Shown: positions 60,801-64,000 of the stretch, piece by piece
Layout of the letters: each line of letters opens with the position of its first letter
How positions within the stretch are numbered: position 1 is the first letter of the stretch
From: Arion vulgaris
Lineage: Eukaryota; Mollusca; Gastropoda; Stylommatophora; Arionidae
Length of the DNA: 64,000 bases
Reading direction: 5' to 3'
Assembly: GCA_020796225.1 (NCBI GenBank)
Contig: CM036759.1
Span: forward strand, 63,768,590 to 63,832,589
Notes under the pieces: generated by a model
The model's input: the letters and a program-made list of their open reading frames with translations, nothing else
Told to the model about the DNA's origin: nothing
Database searches by the model: none
Made by a program: the position numbers and the translations under genes

Positions 60801-63667
60801 CAAAACGTGTGCCCACATAGGGCGAAACTCGAAGCCCTGAGGAGGGGGCAAACATTGCCAGCTGTGGGGCAAGAATAAATAAGTCAGATGCTTAACGAAT
60901 AAAAGTCTATCCTCATGTCGGTACGAGGGAAGATTGCAGCTGACAATGTATCTGTGGCCTGGCGCAGATAAATTTACTGGGCAAGGTTGGCCGAGCGCAA
61001 AATATAAAGTTGCGTTTTAGTGCATAACGAAACTACCCTCCGTGGGAAAACCGTGCAAGGTACTGTTGCGATAACAACTAACATCCCCGGAAGAACTGGG
61101 GGGGGGTGATGGTGGCGAGCGCAAAATCTCAGTTGTGTTGCTAGCGCCAATTGAAACGACCCTATACATTATTTTTGCTTGACCCCAGTCCGATGTTTCC
61201 CGAGGCTAGGGAAAATGTGAAGTAGAAACTGCAAATTGCCAAGTACCGACACGCGCCTCGTAAAGGCTGAGAATGTTCCTACTCTGAAACAAACTCAAAG
61301 TGGACAGTAAAGTAAGGTCGACAATGTAAAGATCTGACAGGATGTCAGGATCCGAACATTGGCGAAGGCTGATACTTTACACAGTGTTTTATACGAGTAA
61401 GACGCTGTCTGAGGACAAACTTATAAGCCCCGTGAAATGTTCCTAATCCGGAACGACCTCACAGTCAGAAAGGGCATAACAGTGCAACTCACTGTTTTGG
61501 CGTAGATCACAAAGCCCAAATATACAGCAAAGCTGATCGAAAGGCGTAGATCCAGGCCAACATAGTCGGCAGAAAGGATCATAACCTAGGGAAAGCTCAC
61601 CCTAGTAAATCAAAAGCTGGCTGAAACCGGCAGCCTAGTCACCATGGGCGCATAATCGACCCAGTGTAGATCAAGCGTTCTTGTCAAAGGACCAATTATA
61701 TATCACAAAAAGAATGATAAAATTGGCAGTGAAGAACGATCACAAGAGAGAGAGACTACAGAAAAATTCCAGTTTTGCAAACAATTTCTATCTACCTCTC
61801 TTTTCAATCCATACATATCCTCAGCTTGATATTTCTCTTCAAGGGTCATGGCCAGGTGAAAATGAAGGTCAGCATCTTTAGGTTTAAACTTGAGTGCAGT
61901 TGCCAAACAGTAAATAGCATTTTGTAATGAATCAATCGGAGACTCGTCAACGCCATATTGTTTGTGATATTGTCCTAAAAAAAGAAGTGGCACATTTGAT
62001 CATAAGTGGTTACTTCCTAACAATAAAATTAAATTTCTCTCTTCTTCTTCGAACGCTCCATTTAAAAAAAAAATTTTCCGATCCAGAAGCACTTGAGCTT
62101 TTCAGTTCTTCGGCTCGGTGCCATGGACATCATAACCCTTCGGTTCGGTGCCACGAACACCATAAATCTGGGGAATCTGTGGCTTTTTCTGCCATCCGCG
62201 GAATTGAACCTGCGCACACAGAGGATTGTCACCCGTAGTCCAACGCGATACGAACACGCTGGGCAGACGGGCTCGAACGCTCCATATCGACCACTTGTTA
62301 AACCACCCTTTGTGATCTATATGTGATCTAAGCCTAAGAGCGTTGTATGTTGTGCCAGTTATGCGTCTTCAAGTAGGCCAACACATCCGATTTCTACGCC
62401 ACTTTTTATTTACTAAGGTAGCTTCCCTATTTTCCTACCTCAGTCGCCTCTTAGAGATGCCTTGTAGGTTGCAGTGTTACTATTCTTTGCTCCCTTGCAA
62501 GCCCGGCAACACACTGGCAAAATTTATTTTACATTTGGAAAGCTTAACATGTTTTTTAAGCCTCTGGCTGATTTTTGCATGAAGGCTTGCTTTACGTATC
62601 ACCAGTGTCCCTCGCCATTCAGATGAGCCTTGCTTCGACTTGAGTGGTTTAACATCTGTTGAATGATACTAATATGTTTAACATCTGTTGAATGATACTA
62701 ATATGTTTAACATCTGTTGAATGATACTAATATGTTTAACATCTGTTGAATGATACTAATATGTTTAACATCTGTTGAATGATACTAATATGTTTAACAT
62801 CTGTTGAATGATACTAATATGTTTAACATCTGTTGAATGATACTAATATGGTGTATGAGATCGTCAGTTTCAGAATGATCATAAACAGCTACTATGTTAT
62901 ATGTTATTTTATATGTTATGTTATACAATTGACGTCACAGCACAATGGGCATTACCATGCATGCTCTGTCCTCCGCTGCAGCAGCCATCCCAAAGTTCAC
63001 TTGCTCACCGTACCCATGAGAAGTTGATTAGCATACCTTTTCTCTCTACCATGAGACTCGCCAATATCACATAAATGAGCGCATACCACATTGATGACAA
63101 CAGCTACTCAATACTTCCACTAGCTTGACTCAGGGAATTGTTTGCATGAAAGACAGAACGTTTGTTACACTGCACTCCAGCATGTCCAGATGCGTTCAGC
63201 CAAATCAGTGTCTTGAAATGTACCCTCCAAATGCGGTCCACCATTCCACCTGCATACTTCCAGATTCAATCATTTGAAGCATATTCATTGAGTTTGATAT
63301 AATAATCGTGTGAGTTGCCTGTTGCTCAGCCACCCACGAGAGAGATCTGGAGGCAGCGGTAATCTCCGTAGTCATGCTTGATGTTGTTGTCTCGAAGGCA
63401 CAACAGTCCTCATTAAGTGTGCTTCCGTTTCATTGTGCTGGATAAGCCCACGATGATCTGTTTCAACGTCTGACAGAACCATCAGTGTAAATAATGATAA
63501 CACTTTAATAACATGATTTCCGTAAGTGAATTTTCAAAATGGATAACATTACCAGGTTTGGGAATTCTGGAATAATATTCCTTAAGATGAGTCTCAGATG
63601 CCCGCACCAGGACTGTAGGATTATTCTCATCAAAGATTTGTTCCAGAGCTTTCTGCCACTTGTGTTC
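27733..63667 (-). CDS. TPR-like repeat protein, C-terminal part of a multi-exon gene (5' end outside the window)
   Basis: Reading right to left, join 63667-63553, 61974-61796, 58727-58503, 52189-51981, 51112-50972, 50174-50034, 45509-45284, 43977-43776, 43006-42836, 37088-37036, 33796-33736, 32845-32688, 30490-30274, 27872-27733. All are GT/AG and in one continuous phase, giving about 745 residues to the stop. Seen: TPR-like helical hairpins such as AIYCLATALKFKPKDADLHF, FHVGRMLVIMGNYDDAI, and LGLARVLRASNEPNEAKKYY. An Ala/Gly/Lys-rich linker covers the exons at 42836-43006, 37036-37088 and 33736-33796. The C-terminus ends MQAFFKFKFWL. No signal peptide or clear membrane segment is seen in this part. 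Role inferred only as a protein-protein scaffold; I do not recognise the orthologue. The introns are packed with minisatellites and transposons. Confidence 0.85.
27950..28185. repeat. ~80-bp tandem triplication
   Basis: Three units of 79-82 bp with GCTGGTGTAAGTGGGCCAC and TATGCACTAGGGACAG, in the last intron of the TPR gene. Confidence 0.9.
28245..28438. repeat. 81-bp tandem duplication
   Basis: Two near-perfect units offset by exactly 81 bp (TCCATGTTGTGTCTCATTTT at 28261 and 28342). Confidence 0.95.
28500..30273. repeat. Splice-donor-containing minisatellite (22-26 bp units)
   Basis: Roughly 75 units of CACCTGTTCTAAGAATGTCT with 2-4 variable bases. On the gene strand each unit reads TTAGAACAG/GTGAGAG, identical at the boundary to the real donor of the adjoining exon (GGAACAG/GTGAGAG). 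The array starts at that donor and fills about three-quarters of the intron. Internal higher-order duplication has an offset near 394 bp. Confidence 0.95.
30274..30490 (-). CDS. TPR gene exon abutting the splice-donor array
   Basis: 217 bp, acceptor TTTTCTTGCAG, donor ACAG/GTGAGA at 30273-30272. Encodes VHDAYIESAEMLTKTDPLEA, RFPVSDNPSYNDAYIFGEI and NMIAYGRVLG. Its donor sequence is the same motif that is repeated throughout the intron that follows (28500-30273). Confidence 0.88.
30525..31085 (-). mobile_element. LINE fragment with RNase H domain end
   Basis: Minus strand encodes MRMEVEAVTAVLHWLSRTSF and VVVSKSQSMLYKIQKGRF (RNase H helices), an eroded PGHAGVYGNERAD block, then DTGDVLRSIRDCLLDEDTK and LGETEHLWVCPKC, the usual C-terminal region after RNase H. 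Best copy of this lineage here. Confidence 0.85.
31086..31346 (+). mobile_element. SINE-A copy, near full length
   Basis: Starts CGCCCGAGTGGTTACCGG, core CATGTCGTAAGAGGCGACTA, ends in AAAGAAGAAGAAG. More than 90 percent alike to 20090-20352 by eye. Confidence 0.88.
31365..31625 (+). mobile_element. LINE C-terminal fragment (family D)
   Basis: Reads KWFGHLVRMNPNTSVARVYS after correcting one frame; same block as 25340-25560 and, reversed, 16700-16875. Confidence 0.72.
31630..31815 (-). mobile_element. LINE 3' fragment
   Basis: Reverse complement of the 3' part of 17240-17420 (CAAGTTCTCCTGCCGCTTC; CAGGAACCATGCCTTCC). Confidence 0.65.
31840..32310. repeat. 38-bp minisatellite
   Basis: About 12 almost identical 38-bp units (TATTTCCAGTGTTTAATTTC, CAAGACATTATAAGAAAA); the last two units lose the central 17 bp. 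High homogeneity suggests recent expansion. Confidence 0.97.
32340..32580 (+). mobile_element. SINE-A copy
   Basis: CTACCCTAGTAAATAAATAG, CACAAAGAGTGGTTAACAAG and a GAAGAAAG tail; core partly deleted. Confidence 0.8.
32688..32845 (-). CDS. TPR gene exon with TPR hairpin
   Basis: 158 bp, acceptor GCTATTTACAG, donor GAG/GTAAAC. Encodes ETAPETEPAAVRETHKNVK, then SYQPRLGLARVLRASNEPNE and AKKYYAQVMDMAPE, a canonical-looking TPR helix pair. Confidence 0.85.
33240..33460 (+). mobile_element. LINE C-terminal fragment
   Basis: Reads RKRGRSxRRWIQVIDDLSMR and a following RLAKL, similar to 57690-57860 (RRGKPRRRWIQDVSNGLNMM). Confidence 0.65.
33600..33720. repeat. 13-bp minisatellite
   Basis: About nine units of ATACCATACACAG with small variants, next to the micro-exon at 33736-33796. 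Confidence 0.93.
33736..33796 (-). CDS. TPR gene micro-exon, linker
   Basis: 61 bp, acceptor TTTTTTTAG, donor CAG/GTAAAT. Encodes GGKTPAAPAQQPAAQPSLKT, continuing the Ala/Pro-rich linker in phase. Confidence 0.7.
34195..34920 (+). mobile_element. SINE-B copy split by its own internal expansion
   Basis: Left part TTGTTGCTAGAGTTATGGAG and GTGCAATACTCTCTGCAG (34195-34268); right part AGAGAGTGATACAATGTCATG and GGAAACCTGG (34868-34920). The two halves of a normal SINE-B body are separated by the 27-bp array. Compare 1940-2000, where GCACCATTTCTGCAG occurs once. Confidence 0.75.
34268..34867. repeat. 27-bp minisatellite inside SINE-B
   Basis: About 22 units of 27 bp (CTCTCGGCAGGTGGCAAGCC, ATTTCTT), the distal ones diverged (TTGGCATGTAGTATATC). 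The unit length divisible by 3 keeps several frames open on both strands, giving spurious 168-241 residue ORFs. Confidence 0.97.
34998..35430. repeat. 21-bp minisatellite with a TTAA element inside
   Basis: Units of CACTCTTCATAAAGATATACC flank 35026-35252 on both sides; mostly to the right, with one degenerate unit to the left. Confidence 0.85.
35030..35248. mobile_element. TTAA-flanked MITE (piggyBac-type), 219 bp
   Basis: Between TTAA at 35026-35029 and 35249-35252. Inverted ends CCATTTAGCTGCT and CCCTTTCGCTGCT. Contains four diverged direct repeats of GCTAAAGACGTATATATACG. Non-coding. Confidence 0.82.
35950..36090. repeat. ~30-bp tandem repeat
   Basis: Four to five units of AGAGTATGTCCAACATATCT with CCATCTTCTC. 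It passes directly into the LINE-derived array. Confidence 0.9.
36070..36450 (-). repeat. 60/61-bp tandem array derived from a LINE C-terminus
   Basis: Six units of ~61 bp (CACATCCATACAAAAGTCTA, CCATGTCTGCAGTGACTTTT). On the - strand one unit reads LLYGCETWALTADMERRF, the post-RT YGCExWxLTxxMExRIxAFE block of RTE-like LINEs. The others are drifted copies of the same codons. Confidence 0.85.
36488..36750 (+). mobile_element. SINE-A copy
   Basis: GTTGCCGGGGCTCACAAGGG start, GTAAATAAAAAGCATCG, CACAAAGAGTGGCTTAAC and a GAAGAAGGAG end. Confidence 0.83.
37036..37088 (-). CDS. TPR gene micro-exon, linker
   Basis: 53 bp encoding GRGATAAKGSPAANGTAK. I chose the acceptor after CCTGCAG rather than an AAG 8 bases upstream, because only this one keeps the Ala/Gly reading frame. 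Confidence 0.65.
37200..37560. repeat. Diverged interspersed repeat (SINE-D related)
   Basis: GTGCTCCGATCTCTT matches the reverse of 60235-60270, and CTCTGATAGGACTAGGAACT matches 60003-60030 in direct orientation. The mixed orientation suggests two pieces. Confidence 0.45.
37722..40155. repeat. 57-bp minisatellite I
   Basis: About 43 units of 57 bp (GTTGGAGATACATTGCAACC, AAAGTTTGATGTGAAGATGG, CATCTGCTGGGAGATCT) with 47-bp deleted variants (GAAGCTGGGAG) at the right. Blocks of about nine units recur at 38141, 38650 and 39216 (offsets 509 and 566). Frames stay open on the - strand (up to 402 residues) but show no protein-like signal. Confidence 0.97.
40163..40500 (-). mobile_element. LINE fragment, RNase H C-terminal region
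   Basis: Third copy of the block at 21020 and 30525 (CAGACCCATAGGTGCTCAGT; GGTTAAACACAC). Confidence 0.75.
40501..40960. other. No gene recognised
   Basis: Intronic sequence with a G-rich run at 40795-40820 and no identified element. Confidence 0.4.
40970..41400 (-). mobile_element. LINE fragment (same lineage as 5290-5705)
   Basis: Minus strand ILNSLRERGHANDSSNSGEF, then TTLTRLQKYQVKCGVARQEH; the 5290-5578 copy reads ILNSLRERGSVNDSSNRGES. Confidence 0.75.
41637..41730. repeat. ~29-bp tandem triplication
   Basis: Three units of TTGGGTACCACAGAAGCATG with GGGAAGTAA. Confidence 0.93.
42066..42388. mobile_element. TTAA-flanked MITE candidate, 323 bp
   Basis: TTAA at 42062-42065 and 42389-42392. 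Inverted ends CTCTTTACATG and CTCTTTCCGTACG share the first six bases and scattered others. AT-rich centre with (AT)n. The - strand ORF inside shows no transposase motif. Confidence 0.6.
42836..43006 (-). CDS. TPR gene exon, low-complexity linker
   Basis: 171 bp, acceptor TTCTCCACAG, donor CAAG/GTAGAG. Encodes KQKWWSELMSAENTNKKAA followed by an Ala/Ser/Gly-rich stretch. The 3' boundary is less certain, because the frame stays open beyond the donor; phase with the next exon supports it. Confidence 0.7.
43060..43260 (-). mobile_element. LINE C-terminal fragment
   Basis: Minus strand RTLGKNVRGRPRKRWLDGIA, the GRPRKRW box of RTE-like LINEs. Parallel to 49380-49560. Confidence 0.72.
43300..43612 (+). 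mobile_element. LINE C-terminal fragment (family C)
   Basis: Encodes VGTTSGLNFIKKQQIKWFGH and ISRLPTDSAPQ, ending ARSRNLFLS then an (AAAG)n tail. Same lineage as 55820-56340. Confidence 0.8.
43776..43977 (-). CDS. TPR gene exon
   Basis: 202 bp, acceptor TTTTCCTCAG, donor CTA/GTGAGT. Encodes VNYVLFLLGSAQFALCENSP and ARSSFEASIALEGKSSIGN, TPR-like in residue pattern. Confidence 0.83.
44220..44880. repeat. 52-bp minisatellite
   Basis: About 12-13 units of 52 bp (GTTAACTGGAGTCTGTTAAT, ATTATGGAGATGTCATCTTT, TGCTAAGTGCAT), in the intron after exon 45284-45509. Confidence 0.97.
44935..45225 (-). mobile_element. SINE-E copy, near full length (tRNA-derived)
   Basis: Reverse-strand head GGGGTAGCTGATAGTGAAAT, B-box-like AAGGTTCAAGGCC, 3' part with AAGCAAATCTTCACATAAAA. 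It ends next to the exon at 45284. Confidence 0.75.
45284..45509 (-). CDS. TPR gene exon
   Basis: 226 bp, acceptor CTCAATCTTAG, donor AGG/GTAAAG. Encodes AALLATQILPRICRGDLYKQ, EWVLVDAHAQLLELLIQQQ and a run ending RLLELQER. The intron upstream of it holds the large 57-bp array. Confidence 0.83.
45540..45845. repeat. Trinucleotide (ACT/CTA)n microsatellite
   Basis: About 300 bp of imperfect (ACT)n/(CTA)n. The threonine- or leucine-rich ORFs through it are artefacts. Confidence 0.95.
46190..49207. repeat. 57-bp minisatellite II (about 53 units)
   Basis: Unit GGAACACTCATCTCTGTTGC, AAGATTTCTTCCTCTGCAAT, GACCAAGTCACCATCAT. Variants at a few sites (TTGC/TCGC, AATG/AAAG, CATGG/CACAG). Higher-order copies: 570-bp offset (CCGCTGC at 46497 and 47067) and 855-bp offset (AAGTTACC at 47481 and 48336). 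It produces open frames of 1151 (+), 867 (-) and 402/440 (+) residues because 57 is a multiple of 3. Confidence 0.98.
49370..49980 (-). mobile_element. LINE ORF2 C-terminal fragment
   Basis: Minus strand RISGKKVKGRPQKRWMDVIA and ESYQKSKDNYDLIH; upstream codons are decayed. Confidence 0.7.
50034..50174 (-). CDS. TPR gene exon
   Basis: 141 bp, acceptor GCATATTAG, donor ATAC/GTAAGA. Encodes AKSSLFAENLIRANNVHLLR and GIIQLGNLLICNRDVKEAMS. Helical, with phases matching both neighbours. Confidence 0.8.
50300..50585 (+). mobile_element. RTE-type LINE 3' end
   Basis: TVVRKRIWRYVGPTLRINKQ, RITKQALKW and a 3' tail GGTATGAAAGAGGAATATAT like that of 8365-8645. Confidence 0.75.
50700..50890. repeat. 30-bp minisatellite
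   Basis: Six units of CAACATTGACTGTTGATTGC with AATAGATCTT. The CAACATTGACTGTTG portion is a partial inverted repeat. Confidence 0.97.
50972..51112 (-). CDS. TPR gene exon
   Basis: 141 bp, acceptor CTGTTGGCAG, donor GT/GTATGT. Encodes FYLGLAISLSKEECKKRGKE, then a leucine-rich helix AIKLLLAGMEMLLLELSK. The 30-bp minisatellite lies just downstream in the following intron. Confidence 0.82.
51215..51420 (+). mobile_element. SINE-B copy
   Basis: B-box GTTGATTTGAATCCAGATC, body TGGTTGTTGCAGGAGCGACAG and TTGTGCAATAGTC; 5' truncated within the A box. Confidence 0.7.
51511..51918. repeat. Dispersed repeat, copy 2, in a TPR gene intron
   Basis: Same repeat as 27243-27650. It begins about 60 bp inside the intron after exon 51981-52189 and carries the same - strand AATAAA (51622-51627), a possible premature poly(A) site. 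Confidence 0.7.
51981..52189 (-). CDS. TPR gene exon with TPR hairpin
   Basis: 209 bp, acceptor GTGACCAG, donor AAG/GTAAAT. Encodes EGAAAHKAEDHESPLGQAYQ and YNFHVGRMLVIMGNYDDAIT, a clear TPR-like helix pair that continues into the next exon (RFYLGLAISL). Confidence 0.85.
52349..52470 (+). ncRNA. Possible HDV-like self-cleaving ribozyme at the RTE 5' end
   Basis: The first seven bases CCTCCCC pair perfectly with GGGGAGG at positions 32-38 of the element (52380-52386). Between them ACC (52367-52369) can pair with GGT (52377-52379) around a 7-base loop. Further on CGGGAAC/GTTCCCG (52422-52439) forms a 7-bp hairpin. This is the P1/P3/P4 layout of HDV-like ribozymes known at 5' ends of R2 and RTE elements. 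I could not identify a convincing P2. Confidence 0.45.
52670..55612 (+). pseudogene. RTE endonuclease-reverse transcriptase ORF, decayed
   Basis: Endonuclease: RIGCWNVRTMYETGKLSQI, SESRWTGNG, LQCYAPTND, VMGDLNAKVG, QIDHIMI, GSDHHLV (AP-endonuclease catalytic boxes in order). Reverse transcriptase: KNNKAPGNDNLNAELF, GITLLSVPSKILSKII, RRGRSCIGQIFALRNIIEQC, VTTGVRQGCVMSALLF, LDFADDIALLSH (catalytic FADD intact), GLKINQKKTEVMTLN. Tail: TLLYGSECWRMTEQDMSRL, RRCWRWIGHVMRI. Frame changes near 52890, 53320, 53745, 53890, 54325 and 55410; a TGA at 55128 replaces the likely Trp codon. A bona fide LINE protein, no longer translatable in one piece. Confidence 0.9.
55665..55799. mobile_element. TTAA MITE, about 135 bp (same family as 59436)
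   Basis: TTAA at 55661-55664. Ends CTTCTTGTGGACC and inverted CTCTTAGTGGGCC. The right TTAA is decayed to TTTTA. Inner blocks AAACAC.ACACTA.ATGGC match 59436-59508. Confidence 0.65.
55820..56340 (-). mobile_element. LINE C-terminal fragment (family C)
   Basis: Minus strand MKFLCRMLEVSRRDRFRNED, then VLNFIKKQQIKLFGHIFRLP, the RFLRRIxGVTRRDRIRNxxI / GHxxRMP block of RTE-like elements. The clearest family C copy. Confidence 0.82.
56485..57005 (-). mobile_element. SINE-E copy interrupted by a LINE fragment
   Basis: Left part 56485-56593 and right part 56861-57005 together align with 44935-45225. They are separated by the insertion at 56594-56860. Confidence 0.75.
56594..56860 (+). mobile_element. 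LINE C-terminal zinc-finger fragment inserted in SINE-E
   Basis: 267 bp flanked by 7-bp duplications ACTCCGA (56587-56593, 56861-56867). Frame-corrected reading gives HSSSACEAGRTAQ, PWPHCERTFHARIGLTSQLR and EHRQT, the C2H2-like (CxxC..FxARIGLxSHxRTH) ending of certain LINE ORFs. Confidence 0.7.
57180..57872 (+). mobile_element. LINE ORF2 C-terminal fragment
   Basis: KTKIRILRACILPVATYGCE, AWTFNKTMEKHICAFEYKCF, RRVLCISWTEKRTDRSI, then in another frame MRYFGHIKRHEGLEKTIM and RRRGKPRRRWIQDVSNGL. One frameshift near 57640. Same lineage as 16940-17420. Confidence 0.88.
57885..58150. repeat. 26-bp minisatellite
   Basis: Ten units of GAGTTTGTTTATCTTCACAT with ACACAA, starting at the 3' end of the LINE fragment. 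Confidence 0.96.
58503..58727 (-). CDS. TPR gene exon
   Basis: 225 bp, acceptor TATTTTAG, donor CAG/GTGAGA. Encodes EKQEAPSLNLRAKESSKEEE then VFAICKLKGVDPSAPISHHL and YAWYSKKVSQ. A charged linker is followed by a helical segment. Confidence 0.8.
58735..59430. other. Unassigned intronic sequence
   Basis: 58860-59280 is GC-richer than its surroundings and may be a decayed repeat, but I find no partner in the window and no splice-supported exon. Confidence 0.4.
59436..59508. mobile_element. TTAA MITE, 73 bp
   Basis: TTAA at 59432-59435 and 59509-59512; ends CTCCTTGTGAACC and inverted CTCTTAGGGGACC. A shorter relative of 55665-55799. Confidence 0.75.
59612..59870 (+). mobile_element. SINE-A copy
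   Basis: CTACCCTAGTAAATAAAAAG, CACAGAGTGGTTAACAAGTG and a GGAGCATTCGAAGAA end. Confidence 0.83.
60000..60300 (-). mobile_element. SINE-D candidate (tRNA-derived)
   Basis: The reverse strand contains TGGCGTAGAGGTTAGGTGCT (A-box-like) and GTGCTTGATTCGCTCCC (B-box-like) with proper tRNA spacing. Confidence 0.6.
60352..61750 (+). mobile_element. Composite ~1.4-kb retroposon, copy 2
   Basis: Same element as 18494-19805: TCAAAGGCTCATGGCGGC start, CCCTGGAAACAGA, GAGGTGCATCCAGTGAC, a SINE-A-like end (CTAGGGAAAGCTCACCCTAG). Has an extra ~60 bp near 60715. It carries no rDNA at its 5' end. Confidence 0.8.
61796..61974 (-). CDS. TPR gene exon with TPR-like hairpin
   Basis: 179 bp, acceptor TTTTTTTAG, donor GAG/GTAGAT. 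Encodes GQYHKQYGVDESPIDS, AIYCLATALKFKPKDADLHF and LAMTLEEKYQAEDMYGLKRE. The alternation of small and aromatic residues fits a TPR. Joins in phase to 58503-58727. Confidence 0.82.
62041..62515 (-). mobile_element. SINE-A copy split by a SINE-C insertion
   Basis: 3' tail at 62041-62061 (CTTCTTCTTCGAACGCTCC) and the rest at 62273-62515 (core CAGTCGCCTCTTAGAGATGC). Confidence 0.85.
62062..62272 (-). mobile_element. SINE-C copy nested in SINE-A, with target duplications
   Basis: 211 bp between 13-bp duplications TCGAACGCTCCAT (62049-62061 and 62273-62285). The T/A-rich tail lies at the left end and the tRNA-like promoter (GCGTTGGACTACGGGTGAC, GCAGGTTCAATTCCGC) at the right end, as expected for a - strand retroposon. 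Confidence 0.92.
62550..62650 (-). mobile_element. SINE-E fragment
   Basis: Reverse of AAGCCTTCATGCAAAAATC block, same as 3985-4100. It borders the 29-bp array. Confidence 0.6.
62648..62850. repeat. 29-bp minisatellite
   Basis: Seven perfect units of GTTTAACATCTGTTGAATGA with TACTAATAT. Confidence 0.97.
62925..63480 (-). mobile_element. LINE fragment with RNase H end
   Basis: Second copy of the block at 14560-15100 (CATGCTCTGTCCTC; GCAGCAGCCATCCCAAAGT). The RNase H motif is heavily eroded. Confidence 0.65.
63553..63667 (-). CDS. TPR gene, first exon visible in the window
   Basis: 115 bp, acceptor TTTCTTTAAG on the - strand, donor CTG/GTAATG. Encodes EHKWQKALEQIFDEN through YYSRIPKP. It opens in phase 0 from an upstream exon that must lie beyond the right edge, since I see no further exon here. 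Confidence 0.75.
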
Positions 63668-63734
63668 CTTAAAGAAAGAAAACAATACACTTGAATATTT
63701 AGTAGGCTAATATATACAATTTGTTTATACTGTT

Positions 63735-64000
63735 TGTACAACAAGATGAAAGTGAAATACAATACTTTTGTATTCCTCTTGTACTGTTATACACTAAATA
63801 GGGTAGCATGCAAACAATTTCTCCATACTGTTCTATCCTGGGGGACTTGTTCAATTTCTTGTATTGAATTGAGTCCGATAGTCCTTTCCTCTCTCAGTAC
63901 AGTTCATTTTATGGTTTCTCTAGTGCATTCTTCCGTTCGTGAACCATTAGTCTCCCACTTAAGAACCTGCTTTGTGATTCTTTGATGATTTCTTCTCACG
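63735..64000 (-). mobile_element. RTE-type LINE 3' end, cut by the window edge
   Basis: Reverse strand resembles 8365-8645 and 50300-50585 (RNHQRITKQVLKW-like codons, then an Arg/Glu-rich tail). Confidence 0.6.

Overview
The window reads as nuclear DNA of an invertebrate animal. It has small exons with GT/AG introns, AT-rich non-coding sequence, tRNA-derived SINEs, several LINE lineages, TTAA-flanked piggyBac-type elements and an unusual number of minisatellites. A 117-bp piece of 18S rRNA looks lophotrochozoan or mollusc-like; that placement is inference and I cannot name the species.

Two host genes can be assembled, and they converge tail to tail. On the + strand (9702-22341) six small exons join in phase into a 116-residue protein that I recognise as LIN52, the small MuvB/DREAM subunit. 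It keeps the LxSxExL pocket-protein motif, the Ser-Pro phosphosite and the C-terminal helix. On the - strand (27733 to beyond the right edge) fourteen exons join in phase into the C-terminal ~745 residues of a TPR-like protein with an Ala/Gly-rich linker; I do not recognise the family. Its 5' end lies outside the window.

Layout: 1-9.6 kb is repeats (SINEs, LINE ends, and a 28-bp array split by a deleted piggyBac copy). 9.7-22.4 kb is LIN52, whose introns hold a palindromic element, a 659-bp foldback element with TTAA duplications, LINE fragments, and an ETS/18S rDNA fragment fused to a composite retroposon. 22.4-27.3 kb is the repeat-filled intergenic region. 27.3-64 kb is the TPR gene, with a tandem array in most introns: ~23 bp (28.5-30.27 kb), 38 bp (31.8 kb), 27 bp (34.3 kb), 57 bp (37.7-40.1 kb), 52 bp (44.2 kb), 57 bp (46.2-49.2 kb), 30, 26 and 29 bp. 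A nearly full-length decayed RTE-type LINE with 12-bp target duplications sits at 52349-55619.

The most interesting points are these. The ~23-bp array abuts an exon and every unit contains a copy of that exon's 5' splice site. Two other arrays grew out of a SINE and a LINE. Two TTAA elements landed inside minisatellites. The RTE copy starts exactly at a stem with HDV-ribozyme-like geometry. A repeat carrying a poly(A) signal occurs both in the TPR gene's 3' region and in one of its introns. The very long open frames at 34, 38 and 46-49 kb are minisatellite artefacts, not genes.
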